Below, piece after piece: positions 42,272-50,770 of a DNA stretch of 64,000 nucleotides. Numbering within the stretch: position 1 is the first letter of the stretch; each line of letters starts with the position of its first letter. Source of the DNA: Bradyrhizobium sp. MOS003 (lineage in GTDB: Bacteria > Pseudomonadota > Alphaproteobacteria > Rhizobiales > Xanthobacteraceae); NCBI RefSeq assembly GCF_003020125.1, contig NZ_PYFW01000004.1:248001-312000 (forward strand), given 5' to 3'. The notes under the pieces were generated by a model that worked only from the letters and a program-made list of their open reading frames with translations, was not told where the DNA came from and did no database searches. Both the position numbers and the translations under genes were made by a program.

Positions 42272-42937
42272 TCAGTGATGTCGCAGCCGGCGATTGACCC
42301 GCCGCGCAAGATAATCGCCCGCGCTCTGGACGAGTTGCACCAGCGCAATCAGCACGACGACGACGGCCAGCATCATCTCCGGCATGAAACGCTGATAGCC
42401 GTAGCGGATGCCGAGATCACCCAAGCCCCCGCCGCCGACCGCGCCAACCATTGCGGAATAGCCGAGCAGACTGACCACGGCGAGCGTCAGCGCCAGCAAC
42501 AGGCCCGGCAGCGCTTCGGGGATCAGCACCTTGAACACGATCTGCAGCGGCGATGCGCCGAACGAGGATGCCGTCTCGATCAGGCCGCCATCGACCTCGC
42601 GAATGGCAGCTTCGACCAGGCGCGCGATGAACGGCGCCGATGCGATCGTCAGCGGCACGATCGCCGCAGTCGAGCCGATCGAGGTGCCGGCGACGAGCCT
42701 TGTGAACGGGATGATGGCCACGACCAGGATGATGAAGGGCGTCGACCGCGTCGCATTGACGACGATGCCGAGCGCGCGATTGACGATCGGAGCGGCAAAC
42801 AGCTCCCCTTTCCGGCTGGTCGCGAGGAAGACGCCGAGCGGAAGGCCGAAGGCGGTGCCGAGCAGCGCTGCGATACCGACCATGTACAGGCTCTCGAAGG
42901 TCGCCTGGACGATCAGATTGATGAGTTCAGGCGACAT
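42272..42937 (-). CDS. metI: methionine ABC transporter permease
   Basis: 221 residues from the ATG at 42937 (MSPELINLIVQATFESLYMV), which overlaps the end of metN by 11 bp; the longer frame is not needed. Five to six helices, with the permease EAA loop ETASSFGASPLQIVFKVLIP and AMVGAVGGGGLGDLGIRYGY, the characteristic MetI segment. Transports D/L-methionine with MetN. No metQ binding-protein gene is in the neighbourhood. Confidence 0.93.
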   Translation of the reverse strand: MSPELINLIVQATFESLYMVGIAALLGTAFGLPLGVFLATSRKGELFAAPIVNRALGIVVNATRSTPFIILVVAIIPFTRLVAGTSIGSTAAIVPLTIASAPFIARLVEAAIREVDGGLIETASSFGASPLQIVFKVLIPEALPGLLLALTLAVVSLLGYSAMVGAVGGGGLGDLGIRYGYQRFMPEMMLAVVVVLIALVQLVQSAGDYLARRVNRRLRHH

Positions 42938-43997
42938 AGCCGAGATGCTCCGCGGGGAATTGATGTTGAGACAACCAGGCAAGAACCCGCGCCGGCACGT
43001 CCTCGCGGCTGGGAATGCCGAGCACGAGTGAGCCGACATGCTGGCCGCCGATCTCGTCGATGCGGGCAGACAGCAGCGCGACGTCGAGGCCCAGCTCGCG
43101 GGCGAGCCGCGCCACCACGGTGTCGCCGGCCCCTGCCCCGCGTACTTGGATGCGGATCACGGCCTGCCCGTCACCAGGCGGCTCTGTTACAATCCGGCTC
43201 GCCAGCGAGACCGGCAGGCTGTCGCCGATGACTTCCGCGAGGAAGGACTGCGTGATCGGATGTCGTGGGTGGGTGAAGATGTCGGCGACATGGCCGCTCT
43301 CGACCACATGGCCGGCGTCGAGCACCACGACTTCCCTGGCGAGCTGACGCACCACCGACATTTCGTGGGTGATCAGTACGATGGTCACCCCGAGCTCGCG
43401 GTTGATGTTGGCGAGCAGATCGAGGATCGCGCGCGTCGTCTGCGGATCGAGCGCGGACGTCGCCTCGTCCGACAGCAGCACGCTCGGCCGCGTCGCCAGC
43501 GCGCGGGCGATGCCGACGCGCTGCTTCTGGCCGCCGGACAATTCCGACGGATAGCGGTCATGCTTGTCGGCAATGCCGACCAGCGCGAGCAGCTCGGTGA
43601 CGCGGGCCTTGATGTCGGCCTTGGGCCAGCCGGCGATCTCGAGCGGCAGCGCGATGTTGTCTGCGGCGGTGCGCGAGGACAGCAGGTTGAAATGCTGGAA
43701 GATCATGCCGATCGAGCGCTGCGCCAGGCGCAACTCACGCCCCGCCAGCGACGAGATATCGTTGCCGTCGACGATGACGCGCCCCGTGGTCGGCTTCTCC
43801 AGCCCGTTGATGAGCCGCACCAGGCTCGACTTGCCGGCGCCGGAGCGGCCGATCACGCCGGTGATGGAGCCGCGGGGAATCGCGAAGTCGATATCTTGCA
43901 GCGCGTTGACGCCGGGCTTGCCGCGATAGGCCGTATAGGTTTTCGAGATGTTTTCGAAGCGGACCATGGTGTCCGGCTCGGTTGCGGCAGGCGACAT
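42927..43997 (-). CDS. metN: methionine ABC transporter ATPase
   Basis: 356 residues. Walker A GRSGAGKSSLVRLINGLE, Q-loop, signature ELSGGQKQRVGIARAL, Walker B SVLLSDEATSALDPQTT and ITHEMSVVRQLA. The C-terminal 90 residues are a NIL domain (regulatory methionine-binding domain), ending AWLSQHQFPAEHLGYVA. A second ATG 10 codons in (MVRFENISKTYTAY) could be the start. Overlaps metI. Cytosolic ATPase of methionine import. Confidence 0.93.
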   Translation of the reverse strand: MSPAATEPDTMVRFENISKTYTAYRGKPGVNALQDIDFAIPRGSITGVIGRSGAGKSSLVRLINGLEKPTTGRVIVDGNDISSLAGRELRLAQRSIGMIFQHFNLLSSRTAADNIALPLEIAGWPKADIKARVTELLALVGIADKHDRYPSELSGGQKQRVGIARALATRPSVLLSDEATSALDPQTTRAILDLLANINRELGVTIVLITHEMSVVRQLAREVVVLDAGHVVESGHVADIFTHPRHPITQSFLAEVIGDSLPVSLASRIVTEPPGDGQAVIRIQVRGAGAGDTVVARLARELGLDVALLSARIDEIGGQHVGSLVLGIPSREDVPARVLAWLSQHQFPAEHLGYVA

Positions 43998-44332
43998 CTC
44001 TTCAGGCGGCGCAATCGGCTGTCCGACGGCGAGCTATGAGTGAGCGTTCATTGAGACGGCCTTCATGCACAATGGTTCTCTCGCCTGCCCGAAAAGGCAA
44101 ATGAGAGCCGGGTCGCATCGGCGACGTGAGGTGGAACAGCCAGCACACGCCTCAAAGTGGAGAACGCGCTGCACCGCAGCACGCACCATCGCCTTTTCCG
44201 GTCTTTCTTGCAATTTCAGATATCTGCGAGGAGATGGATGAAGATTTTCCAATCCCTCTCCGGAGAAGAATATTCCTCTATCGGGCGTATCAACGTCCCG
44301 CGGGGATCATCGCATCAGCAACCGGCCGCGCT
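43998..44332 (-). promoter_or_regulatory. metNI upstream region with two small hairpins
   Basis: About 335 bases without a gene. GTCGC-ATCG-GCGAC (44112-44125) is a perfect 5-bp hairpin. Next to it CTCTC..TGCC..GGCA..GAGAG (44078-44107) forms a second one. Both would lie in the metN leader. The sequence does not match the SAM-II or other SAM riboswitch patterns as I recall them, so function is open. Confidence 0.25.
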
Positions 44333-45139
44333 TTACCGCCCCTTGAAGCGTGGCTTGCGGCGGCCCAGGAATGCCTCGACGCCCTCCTTGTGATCCTCGC
44401 TGAAGCTCGCCAGCGCGAACTGGTCGACGTCCATGTGGCTGGCGAGATCGTCCAGCGCATGCGCGAGCCGGTTGACGGTGAGTTTCGTCATCGCGACCGA
44501 GAGCGGCGGCTGCGCGGCGATCTTGCGGGCGAGATCCATGGCGGCCTCGAAGGCATGGCCGGGATCGACCACCTCCTCCACCAGGCGCCATTCATGGGCC
44601 TCATCCGCCGAGATGCGCTGGTCGGCCAGGATGACCGCCTGCTTGGTGCGGGCAGGTCCCATCAGATGCAACATGCGCGGGATGCTCTGCCAGCTCATGT
44701 TCATGCCGAGCCCGATTTCGGGCACGCGCAGATGCGCATCGCGGCCCATGATGCGGAAGTCGAGCGCGACGGCCAGCGCGACGCCGCCGCCGACACAGAA
44801 ACCCTCGATCGCCGCGATCGTGATCTGCTCCATCTCCTGCCATGCGTGCGTCAGACGCGGTCCGAGCTTGAGGTGCCGCCGCAGCGTGCCGAGGTCCATG
44901 TCCTTGCGCGAGCGCCCTTCGGCGTCCTTGAGATCGAAGCCGGCGCTGAACGCGCCCGAGCTGCCGGTCAATACGACGACCGACGTCGCGGAATCGTCCT
45001 CGAAGCTGCGCGCCGCCGCGGTGAGCTGCCGCAACGCCTCGGGCGACAGGGCATTGATGCCGTCGCCCCGATCGAACCGCACCACCGCAATCCGACCCTC
45101 GGGCCCGAGGCCCTTCTCGATCTTCACGTAATCCGTCAC
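44333..45139 (-). CDS. enoyl-CoA hydratase/isomerase family protein
   Basis: 268 residues, crotonase fold. Oxyanion-hole loop 1 is SGAFSAGFDLKDAEGRSR near residue 65, loop 2 is AAIEGFCVGGGVALAVALDF near 110-125, followed by RIMGRDAHLRVPEIGLGMNM. The position of the catalytic acid in MNMSWQSIPRM is not the usual Glu of hydratases, so hydratase, isomerase or another crotonase reaction is possible. C-terminus EAFLGRRKPRFKGR is common to the family. Single gene, divergent from the nitrile hydratase operon with a 121-bp gap. Confidence 0.88.
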   Translation of the reverse strand: MTDYVKIEKGLGPEGRIAVVRFDRGDGINALSPEALRQLTAAARSFEDDSATSVVVLTGSSGAFSAGFDLKDAEGRSRKDMDLGTLRRHLKLGPRLTHAWQEMEQITIAAIEGFCVGGGVALAVALDFRIMGRDAHLRVPEIGLGMNMSWQSIPRMLHLMGPARTKQAVILADQRISADEAHEWRLVEEVVDPGHAFEAAMDLARKIAAQPPLSVAMTKLTVNRLAHALDDLASHMDVDQFALASFSEDHKEGVEAFLGRRKPRFKGR

Positions 45140-45260
45140 CGAGATCTCCCCGTCTGCTTCGCGCCGATGCTAGCCTACATCCGGCCTCACGAATATGGGA
45201 CCCGGTTGCGCCGCGGCGCATACTCGACAGGCTCAGGCTATTGCGCTTATCTTGGCCAGC

Positions 45261-45896
45261 ATGAGCCATGATCACCACCATCATCACCACCACGATCACG
45301 ACCATTCCGAGCTGTCGGAGACCGAGCTGCGCGTGCGCGCACTCGAGACGATTCTGACCGAAAAAGGCTATGTCGAGCCGGCCGCGCTCGACGCCATCAT
45401 CCAGGCCTATGAGACCAGGATCGGCCCGCATAACGGCGCCCGCGTCGTTGCCAAGGCCTGGACTGATCCGGCGTTCAAGCAGGCGCTGCTGGAGGACGGC
45501 TCCAAGGCGATCGGCACGCTCGGCCATGTCAGCCGCGTCGGCGACCATCTCGTCGTGGTCGAGAACACGCCCGCGCGTCACAACATGGTCGTGTGCACGC
45601 TGTGCTCCTGCTACCCCTGGGAAATGCTCGGGCTGCCGCCGGTTTGGTACAAGGCAGCGCCCTACCGCTCGCGTGCGGTGAAGGACCCGCGCGGCGTGCT
45701 CGCCGATTTCGACGTCAGCCTGCCGAAGGACGTGGAGATCCGGGTGTGGGATTCCACCGCCGAGACGCGCTTCCTGGTGCTGCCGATGCGCCCCGCGGGC
45801 ACGGGGGGCTGGAGCGAGGAGCAGCTCGCCGAACTCGTCACGCGCGATTCCATGATCGGCACCGGATTCCCGCGACAGCCGGGAGCGTCGTCATGA
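45261..45896 (+). CDS. nthA: cobalt-type nitrile hydratase, alpha subunit, with His-rich N-terminus
   Basis: 211 residues from the ATG at 45261. The N-terminus MSHDHHHHHHHDHDHSE has ten histidines in the first 15 residues. The metal site is VCTLCSCYPW near residue 113: CTLCSC with Thr is the cobalt type, whereas CSLCSC is the iron type. The two Cys oxidised to sulfinate and sulfenate are in this motif. Other landmarks are PHNGARVVAKAWTDPAFKQA, and YKAAPYRSRAVKDPRGVLADFD given as a landmark. With the beta subunit it hydrates nitriles to amides. 4-bp overlap with nthB. Confidence 0.95.
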   Translation: MSHDHHHHHHHDHDHSELSETELRVRALETILTEKGYVEPAALDAIIQAYETRIGPHNGARVVAKAWTDPAFKQALLEDGSKAIGTLGHVSRVGDHLVVVENTPARHNMVVCTLCSCYPWEMLGLPPVWYKAAPYRSRAVKDPRGVLADFDVSLPKDVEIRVWDSTAETRFLVLPMRPAGTGGWSEEQLAELVTRDSMIGTGFPRQPGASS

Positions 45897-46552
45897 ACGG
45901 CGTGCACGACATGGGCGGCATGGACGGGTTCGGCAAGGTCGAGCCGGAGCCGAACGAGCCGATGTTTCACGCGCATTGGGAAGAGCGTGTGCTGGCGATG
46001 GTGCGCGCGATGGGCGCGGCCGGTGCCTTCAACATCGACACCTCGCGCTTCTATCGCGAGACGCTGCCGCCGGAGGTTTATCTCTCGAGCTCCTACTACA
46101 AGAAATGGTTTCTCGGTCTCGAGGAGATGCTGATCGAGAAGGGCTACCTCTCCCGCGAAGAGGTCGCTGCCGGCCATGCGATGCAGCCGGCCAAGGCGCT
46201 CAAGCACGGCAAGTTCGATCTCACCCAGGTCGAGCGCGTGATGGTCCGCGGCAAGTTCGGCCGCACGGCGCCTGCGCCCGCCAAATTCAACATCGGCGAT
46301 CGCGTGCGCGCCAGGAATATCCATCCAGCCACCCACACGCGGCTGCCGCGCTATGTGCGCGGCCATGTCGGGGTGGTCGAGCTGAACCATGGCTGCCACG
46401 TGTTTCCTGATACGGCGGCGATGGAGCGCGGCGAACATCCTCAATGGCTCTACACGGTCGTATTCGGGGGCCGCGATCTCTGGGGCGAGGATGGTGATCC
46501 CACCCTGAAGGTCTCGATCGACGCGTTCGAGCCCTATCTGGATCCGGCGTGA
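45893..46552 (+). CDS. nthB: nitrile hydratase, beta subunit
   Basis: 219 residues from the ATG at 45893 (ATGA overlap with nthA). Conserved N-terminal MNGVHDMGGMDGFGKVEPEP is the standard beta-subunit start, with FHAHWEERVLAMVRAMGA. The C-terminal SH3-like domain is FNIGDRVRARNIHPATHTRL, PRYVRGHVGVVELNHGCHVFPD, and a final VSIDAFEPYLDPA. It completes the substrate pocket and has the arginines that hold the oxidised cysteines of alpha. Followed directly by the accessory gene. Confidence 0.95.
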   Translation: MNGVHDMGGMDGFGKVEPEPNEPMFHAHWEERVLAMVRAMGAAGAFNIDTSRFYRETLPPEVYLSSSYYKKWFLGLEEMLIEKGYLSREEVAAGHAMQPAKALKHGKFDLTQVERVMVRGKFGRTAPAPAKFNIGDRVRARNIHPATHTRLPRYVRGHVGVVELNHGCHVFPDTAAMERGEHPQWLYTVVFGGRDLWGEDGDPTLKVSIDAFEPYLDPA

Positions 46553-46929
46553 TGAGCAGTGCGGCAGCGGCGGTCGCCACGGCAGCCATACCGAGCATTC
46601 CCCGCGATGACGACGGCCCGGTGTTTCGCGCGCCCTGGGAGGCGCATGCCTTCGCGATGGCGTTGACGCTGCACGAACGCGGCGTGTTCACCTGGCCGGA
46701 ATGGGCGGCTAGCCTCGCGGACGAGATCAAGCGTGCACAGGCCGCCGGCGATCCTGATACGGGCGAGACCTATTACCGGCACTGGCTCGCCACGCTGGAG
46801 GGCTTGGTTGCCCGCAAGGGTGTTGCGTCGATGGAAACCCTGCACCGCTACCGCGACGCCTGGGACCACGCGGCGGACCGCACCCCGCACGGCAAGCCGA
46901 TCGAGCTGAAGCCGGAGGATTTCGCCTAG
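46552..46929 (+). CDS. nitrile hydratase accessory protein (P14K/NthE-like)
   Basis: 125 residues from the ATG at 46552, which shares a base with the nthB stop; a GTG one codon earlier is possible. Landmarks are PVFRAPWEAHAFAMALTLHE, then GVFTWPEWAASLADEI and TYYRHWLATLEGLVARKGV, the pattern shared with the N-terminal half of beta subunits and with cobalt chaperones of nitrile hydratase. It promotes cobalt insertion and Cys oxidation through self-subunit swapping. Last gene of the operon. Confidence 0.9.
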   Translation: MSSAAAAVATAAIPSIPRDDDGPVFRAPWEAHAFAMALTLHERGVFTWPEWAASLADEIKRAQAAGDPDTGETYYRHWLATLEGLVARKGVASMETLHRYRDAWDHAADRTPHGKPIELKPEDFA

Positions 46930-46964
46930 CTCCGTCATTGGCACGCTCGTGCCAAACCCCTCTC

Positions 46965-47064
46965 TGTCATTCCCCGCGAAGGCGGGGAATCCAGTACGCC
47001 GCGGCTTCTCGGCTCAAGCACGGTCTCTGGAATACTGGATCACCCGCATTCGCGGGTGATGACA
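46965..47064. repeat. 100-bp dispersed intergenic repeat
   Basis: Begins TGTCATTCCCCGCGAAGGCG and ends with CACCCGCATTCGCGGGTGAT followed by GACA; TGTCAT and ATGACA are terminal inverted repeats. Internal hairpins are CCCCGC-gaag-GCGGGG and CACCCGC-att-CGCGGGTG. The middle reads GAATCCAGTACGCCGCGGCT. I recall this element as repeated many times in Bradyrhizobium genomes. It lies between the convergent accessory gene and queC and probably serves as their 3' border. Confidence 0.8.
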
Positions 47065-47078
47065 CCGAACGTGTGGCA

Positions 47079-47789
47079 TCACCTCGCCACAAACTCCCGC
47101 CACCCTTTCGCCCGCAGGCTGCACGCCGGGCATTCGCCACACCCATAGCCCCAATCGTGCTGCGCGCCGCGTTCGCCGAGATAGCAGGTGTGGGAGTGCT
47201 CGCGGATGAGATCAACCAACGCTTCGCCGCCGAGATCCTGCGCCAGCTTCCAGGTTGCGGCTTTGTCGATCCACATCAAGGGCGTATGCAGCTCGAACTT
47301 GCGCGCCATTCCCAGCGAGAGCGCGGTCTGCATGGCGCGGATGGTGTCGTCGCGGCAATCGGGATAGCCGGAATAGTCGGTTTCGCACATGCCCCCGACG
47401 ATGTCCGTGATGCCGCGCCGGTAGGCCAGCGCCGCCGCAAAGGTCAGGAACACCAGATTGCGGCCGGGCACAAACGTGTTCGGCAACCCGTCAGCGCCCA
47501 TCGCGATCGCGACATCTCGGGTCAACGCGGTCTCCGAGACGGCCGCCAGCGTCGGGATCGACAGCGTATGACTCTCGCCGAGCTTTTCTGCCCAATCGGC
47601 GCGAAGACCCTTGATGCCATCGAACAGCCGATCGCGGCAGTCGAGCTCCACCGCGTGGCGTTGCCCGTACTCGAACCCCAGCGTCTCCACCCGCGCAAAG
47701 CGCCTGAGCGCCCAGGCGAGGCAGGTGGTGGAATCCTGGCCGCCGGAGAACAGCACCAGCGCGGTTTGTGATGAAAATGCGTCACTCAT
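47079..47789 (-). CDS. queC: 7-cyano-7-deazaguanine synthase
   Basis: 236 residues from the ATG at 47789 (MSDAFSSQTALVLFSGGQDS). PP-loop SGGQDSTTCLAWAL near residue 15, LPNTFVPGRNLVFLTFAAAL, DYSGYPDCRDDTIRAMQTAL and the C-terminal Zn site with CYLGER.., YGCGECPACSLRAKGW. Converts 7-carboxy-7-deazaguanine to preQ0 in queuosine synthesis. No other queuosine gene is in the window. Confidence 0.96.
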   Translation of the reverse strand: MSDAFSSQTALVLFSGGQDSTTCLAWALRRFARVETLGFEYGQRHAVELDCRDRLFDGIKGLRADWAEKLGESHTLSIPTLAAVSETALTRDVAIAMGADGLPNTFVPGRNLVFLTFAAALAYRRGITDIVGGMCETDYSGYPDCRDDTIRAMQTALSLGMARKFELHTPLMWIDKAATWKLAQDLGGEALVDLIREHSHTCYLGERGAQHDWGYGCGECPACSLRAKGWREFVAR

Positions 47790-47915
47790 GGGCCGCGCTT
47801 TAGCATTGCCAAACGTATCAGCCAATCGGTGGAAATCGGCCCGTTCCGCCCCGCCGCGCTGGGAACGGCGGGCCGCTTTTGGCATAAGGTTTGGGAGTCA
47901 GGAGAGCGCCCCGCA

Positions 47916-48773
47916 ATGACCCCCTCCCGCGATATTTCCCGCCTGATCGAGATCATGGCGGCGCTGCGCACGCCGGTGACCGGCTGCCCCTGGGACCTCG
48001 AGCAGGACTTTGCGACGATCGCGCCCTACACGATCGAGGAGGCCTATGAGGTGGTCGACGCGATCGACCGTGGCGATCTCGATGATCTCAAGGACGAGCT
48101 CGGCGATCTCCTGCTGCAGGTCGTCTTCCACGCCCAGATGGCGTCCGAGCAGAACGCGTTCGCGTTCGGAGACGTGGTCGAGGCCATCACGCGAAAAATG
48201 ATCCGGCGCCACCCCCATGTCTTCGCCGACAAGGACGGCAATCTCGCCTCTTCCCACGTCAAGGAAGTCTGGGACCGCATCAAGGCCGAGGAGAAGGCCG
48301 AGCGCGCTGCGCGCCGGCCGCCGGAGCAAGTGCCGACGAAGTCGCTGCTGTCAGGCGTGAAGGCCGGCCAGCCCGCGCTGACACGGGCCATGGAGCTGCA
48401 GCGCAAGGCCTCCACCGTCGGCTTCGACTGGAACGACCCGCGCGCGGTGCTGGCCAAGATCCGCGAGGAAGCCGACGAGATCGAGGCCGCACTCGACCGC
48501 AACGACAAGCAAGAACTGGCGGAGGAGACCGGTGACCTGATGTTCGCGCTGGTCAACCTCGCCCGCCATGTCGACGCCGATCCGGAAGCCGCGCTGCGTG
48601 CGACCAATGCGAAGTTCGAGCGACGCTTTGCCTATATCGAGCGGGCGCTGGAGGCGCAGGGTCGGACGCTGGAGCAGGCGTCGCTGGCGGAGATGGATGC
48701 GCTGTGGAATGCGGCGAAGGGCGGAGAGAATCCGGCTACGCCGGCTGAGGGAAGCAACCAAGTGCGCAGCTAA
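47916..48773 (+). CDS. mazG: nucleoside triphosphate pyrophosphohydrolase MazG
   Basis: 285 residues from the ATG at 47916; upstream frame lacks coding character. Two MazG domains: first WDLEQDFATIAPYTIEEAYE, DDLKDELGDLLLQVVFHAQM; second VGFDWNDPRAVLAKIREEAD, EETGDLMFALVNLARH. The ExxE(12-28)ExxD metal motif is present in each. Hydrolyses non-canonical or excess NTPs. Convergent with hflX; a 6-bp hairpin lies between. Confidence 0.95.
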   Translation: MTPSRDISRLIEIMAALRTPVTGCPWDLEQDFATIAPYTIEEAYEVVDAIDRGDLDDLKDELGDLLLQVVFHAQMASEQNAFAFGDVVEAITRKMIRRHPHVFADKDGNLASSHVKEVWDRIKAEEKAERAARRPPEQVPTKSLLSGVKAGQPALTRAMELQRKASTVGFDWNDPRAVLAKIREEADEIEAALDRNDKQELAEETGDLMFALVNLARHVDADPEAALRATNAKFERRFAYIERALEAQGRTLEQASLAEMDALWNAAKGGENPATPAEGSNQVRS

Positions 48774-48778
48774 CTCAA

Positions 48779-48796
48779 CCGTCGTCCCGGCGACGG
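48779..48796. terminator. small hairpin between convergent mazG and hflX
   Basis: CCGTCG-TCCCGG-CGACGG is a perfect 6-bp inverted repeat in the 47-bp gap between the two convergent genes. There is no T-run, so it is only a possible terminator. Confidence 0.3.
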
Positions 48797-48820
48797 CGGC
48801 CCGTTACCGCATCGCCACTG

Positions 48821-50203
48821 CTAAGCCGACAGATGCGGCACAGCATCGAACCGGTTCACCACGATATCCCGCTTGGTCTCGTCCACCCGCACGGTCATAT
48901 CAAAACGGCCGTCGTGCAGCTCCTTCGCCAACACCTCGGAATTGCGGTGCAGCCAGCTGATGCCCGCGCCGTCGGCGGCATCGATCGAGAGGTCGAGCGT
49001 GGTGCGTTTGGCCGCCAACCGCTCCTCGATCGCGGCCAGCAATGCGTCGACGCCCTCACCTGACACGGCTGACACCAGCATTGCCGGGTGATCCTCCGGT
49101 CGGCGCGCGACGATGTTCATAAGCTCTTCGCGTTGCTCGGAATCGTAGCGGTCGATCTTGTTCCAGACTTCGATGATGCGGCCGCTGTCATCAGGGTTGA
49201 TACCGAGCTGGCGCAGCACGGCGTCGACGTCGCTTTGCTGGGCCTCGGCATCTTCATGGGATATGTCGCGCACATGCAGGATGACGTCGGCTTCGAGCAC
49301 CTCCTCCAGCGTGGCCCGGAAGGCGGCGACCAGCTGGGTCGGCAAGTTGGAGATGAAGCCCACGGTGTCCGACAGCATCGCCTTGCCGCCATGAGGCAAG
49401 TCGAGGGCGCGCAAGGTCGGATCGAGCGTCGCGAAAAGCATATCCGCCGCCTGCACGTCGGCGCGGGTCAGGCGGTTGAACAGCGTCGACTTGCCGGCAT
49501 TGGTGTAGCCGACCAGCGCGACGACGCGATACGGCACGCGCTGGCGGCCAGCGCGATGCAGTCGCCGCGTCGCCTGCACCTTCTTCAACTCGCTCTCGAG
49601 CTTGGAGATGCGCTCCTGGATCAGGCGTCGGTCCGCTTCGATCTGCGTCTCGCCGGGACCGCCCATGAAGCCGAAGCCGCCGCGCTGGCGCTCCAGATGG
49701 GTCCATGAGCGCACCAGGCGCGAGCGTTGATAGTTGAGATGCGCCAGTTCGACCTGGAGCGAGCCTTCCTTGGTCTTGGCGCGGCGGCCGAAGATTTCCA
49801 GGATCAGCCCGGTGCGGTCGAGCACCTTGGCTTGCAACTCCTTCTCGAGATTGCGCTGCTGGATCGGTGCCAGCGCGCAATCCATCACCACGAGTTCGAC
49901 ATCGAGGCTCTTGGCCAGCGCGGCGATCTCTTCGACCTTGCCCTTGCCGATATAGGTCGCGGGGCGGATCTGGTTGATCGGCGCGATGATCGCGTCGGCA
50001 ACGACGAGATCAATCGCGCGCGCGAGGCCGGCGGCTTCATCGAGCCGGGCTTCGGCATTCCGCTGGATATGACTCTCCGATTGCGCGTCGGCACCGCCTG
50101 CGCGCACCCGCAAATAGGGGCCGATGACAAGCACCCGCCCCGTCTGCTTAGCCCCTGCCGACCTCGGACGGTCGGCATCCCCGTCGAAATTCCGGGGTTC
50201 CAA
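48821..50203 (-). CDS. hflX: GTPase HflX
   Basis: 460 residues with a TTG start (LEPRNFDGDADRP). N-terminal ND1/ND2 ribosome-binding domain followed by the GGxGxGExxxE-like GGPGETQIEADRRLIQERI and a coiled coil, then the G domain: G1 GYTNAGKSTLFNRL, G2/G3 DPTLRALDLPHG and DTVGFISNLPTQL, G4 NKID. HflX splits stalled 70S ribosomes under stress. 11 bp downstream of hfq, the standard order. Confidence 0.95.
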   Translation of the reverse strand: MEPRNFDGDADRPRSAGAKQTGRVLVIGPYLRVRAGGADAQSESHIQRNAEARLDEAAGLARAIDLVVADAIIAPINQIRPATYIGKGKVEEIAALAKSLDVELVVMDCALAPIQQRNLEKELQAKVLDRTGLILEIFGRRAKTKEGSLQVELAHLNYQRSRLVRSWTHLERQRGGFGFMGGPGETQIEADRRLIQERISKLESELKKVQATRRLHRAGRQRVPYRVVALVGYTNAGKSTLFNRLTRADVQAADMLFATLDPTLRALDLPHGGKAMLSDTVGFISNLPTQLVAAFRATLEEVLEADVILHVRDISHEDAEAQQSDVDAVLRQLGINPDDSGRIIEVWNKIDRYDSEQREELMNIVARRPEDHPAMLVSAVSGEGVDALLAAIEERLAAKRTTLDLSIDAADGAGISWLHRNSEVLAKELHDGRFDMTVRVDETKRDIVVNRFDAVPHLSA

Positions 50204-50214
50204 TCAGATCACTC

Positions 50215-50463
50215 TCAAGCCGGCTGATCCTCACCGCCTTCGAACAACTGGATCGGCGCACCCGGCATGATGGTCGAGATCGCATGCTTGTAGACGAGCT
50301 GCGAATGACCGTCGCGCCGAAGCAGCAAACAGAAATTGTCGAACCAGGTCACGATGCCCTGGAGCTTCACTCCGTTGACCAGAAAGATCGTCAGTGGCGT
50401 CTTGGTTTTGCGAACGTGGTTGAGGAAGGTGTCCTGCAGGTTTTGTGCGCGGTCTGCCGCCAT
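50215..50463 (-). CDS. hfq: RNA chaperone Hfq
   Basis: 82 residues. Sm1 motif LTIFLVNGVKLQGIVTWFDN and Sm2 motif YKHAISTIMP; proximal-face residues Q9-N13 are in QNLQDTFLNHVRK. Binds A- and U-rich RNA and pairs sRNAs with targets. The C-terminal tail is short, as usual in alphaproteobacteria. Preceded by an A-rich leader (GAGAAAAAAACAATG). In the ntrX-hfq-hflX order conserved in Rhizobiales. Confidence 0.97.
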   Translation of the reverse strand: MAADRAQNLQDTFLNHVRKTKTPLTIFLVNGVKLQGIVTWFDNFCLLLRRDGHSQLVYKHAISTIMPGAPIQLFEGGEDQPA

Positions 50464-50770
50464 TGTTTTTTTCTCGCTTTGAGTTTCTTTTTATTGCGCC
50501 GGTTGCGGCCCTCTTTGTGACGTTCGGGGCCTCTCCCGGTTGCCGTTCCTCATGAGATCCCCCTCGGAAGGAACAGCTGTGCGATTAGAGGACAGGTGGA
50601 CTTATTAGGCAAGCCGCTTCACGCGGCAGCGGGCGCCGTATCGCCCCGAAAAACTACGGAAATCGATCTATTTCGTCGCTTTATTCATAAGGTGACGTGG
50701 CGGCGTTAGAACGTTGTTTTGACGGCGTTTTTCAAATGCGAACCGGTACTCCGCGTGGCACGAAAACGGG
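50464..50770. other. intergenic region upstream of hfq
   Basis: 307 bases between ntrX and hfq. On the hfq strand the last 40 bases are A-rich. GCCGC-TTCAC-GCGGC (50613-50627) is a small hairpin. It probably holds the hfq promoter, but no element can be placed with confidence. Confidence 0.5.

Noticed and set aside
42139..42348. 69-codon minus-strand frame between metI and the TonB receptor
   Set aside because: Overlaps the metI 3' end and the promoter region; no Shine-Dalgarno.
44030..44180. SAM-II riboswitch in front of metN
   Set aside because: The conserved loop sequences and pseudoknot pattern I remember are not found; only generic hairpins.
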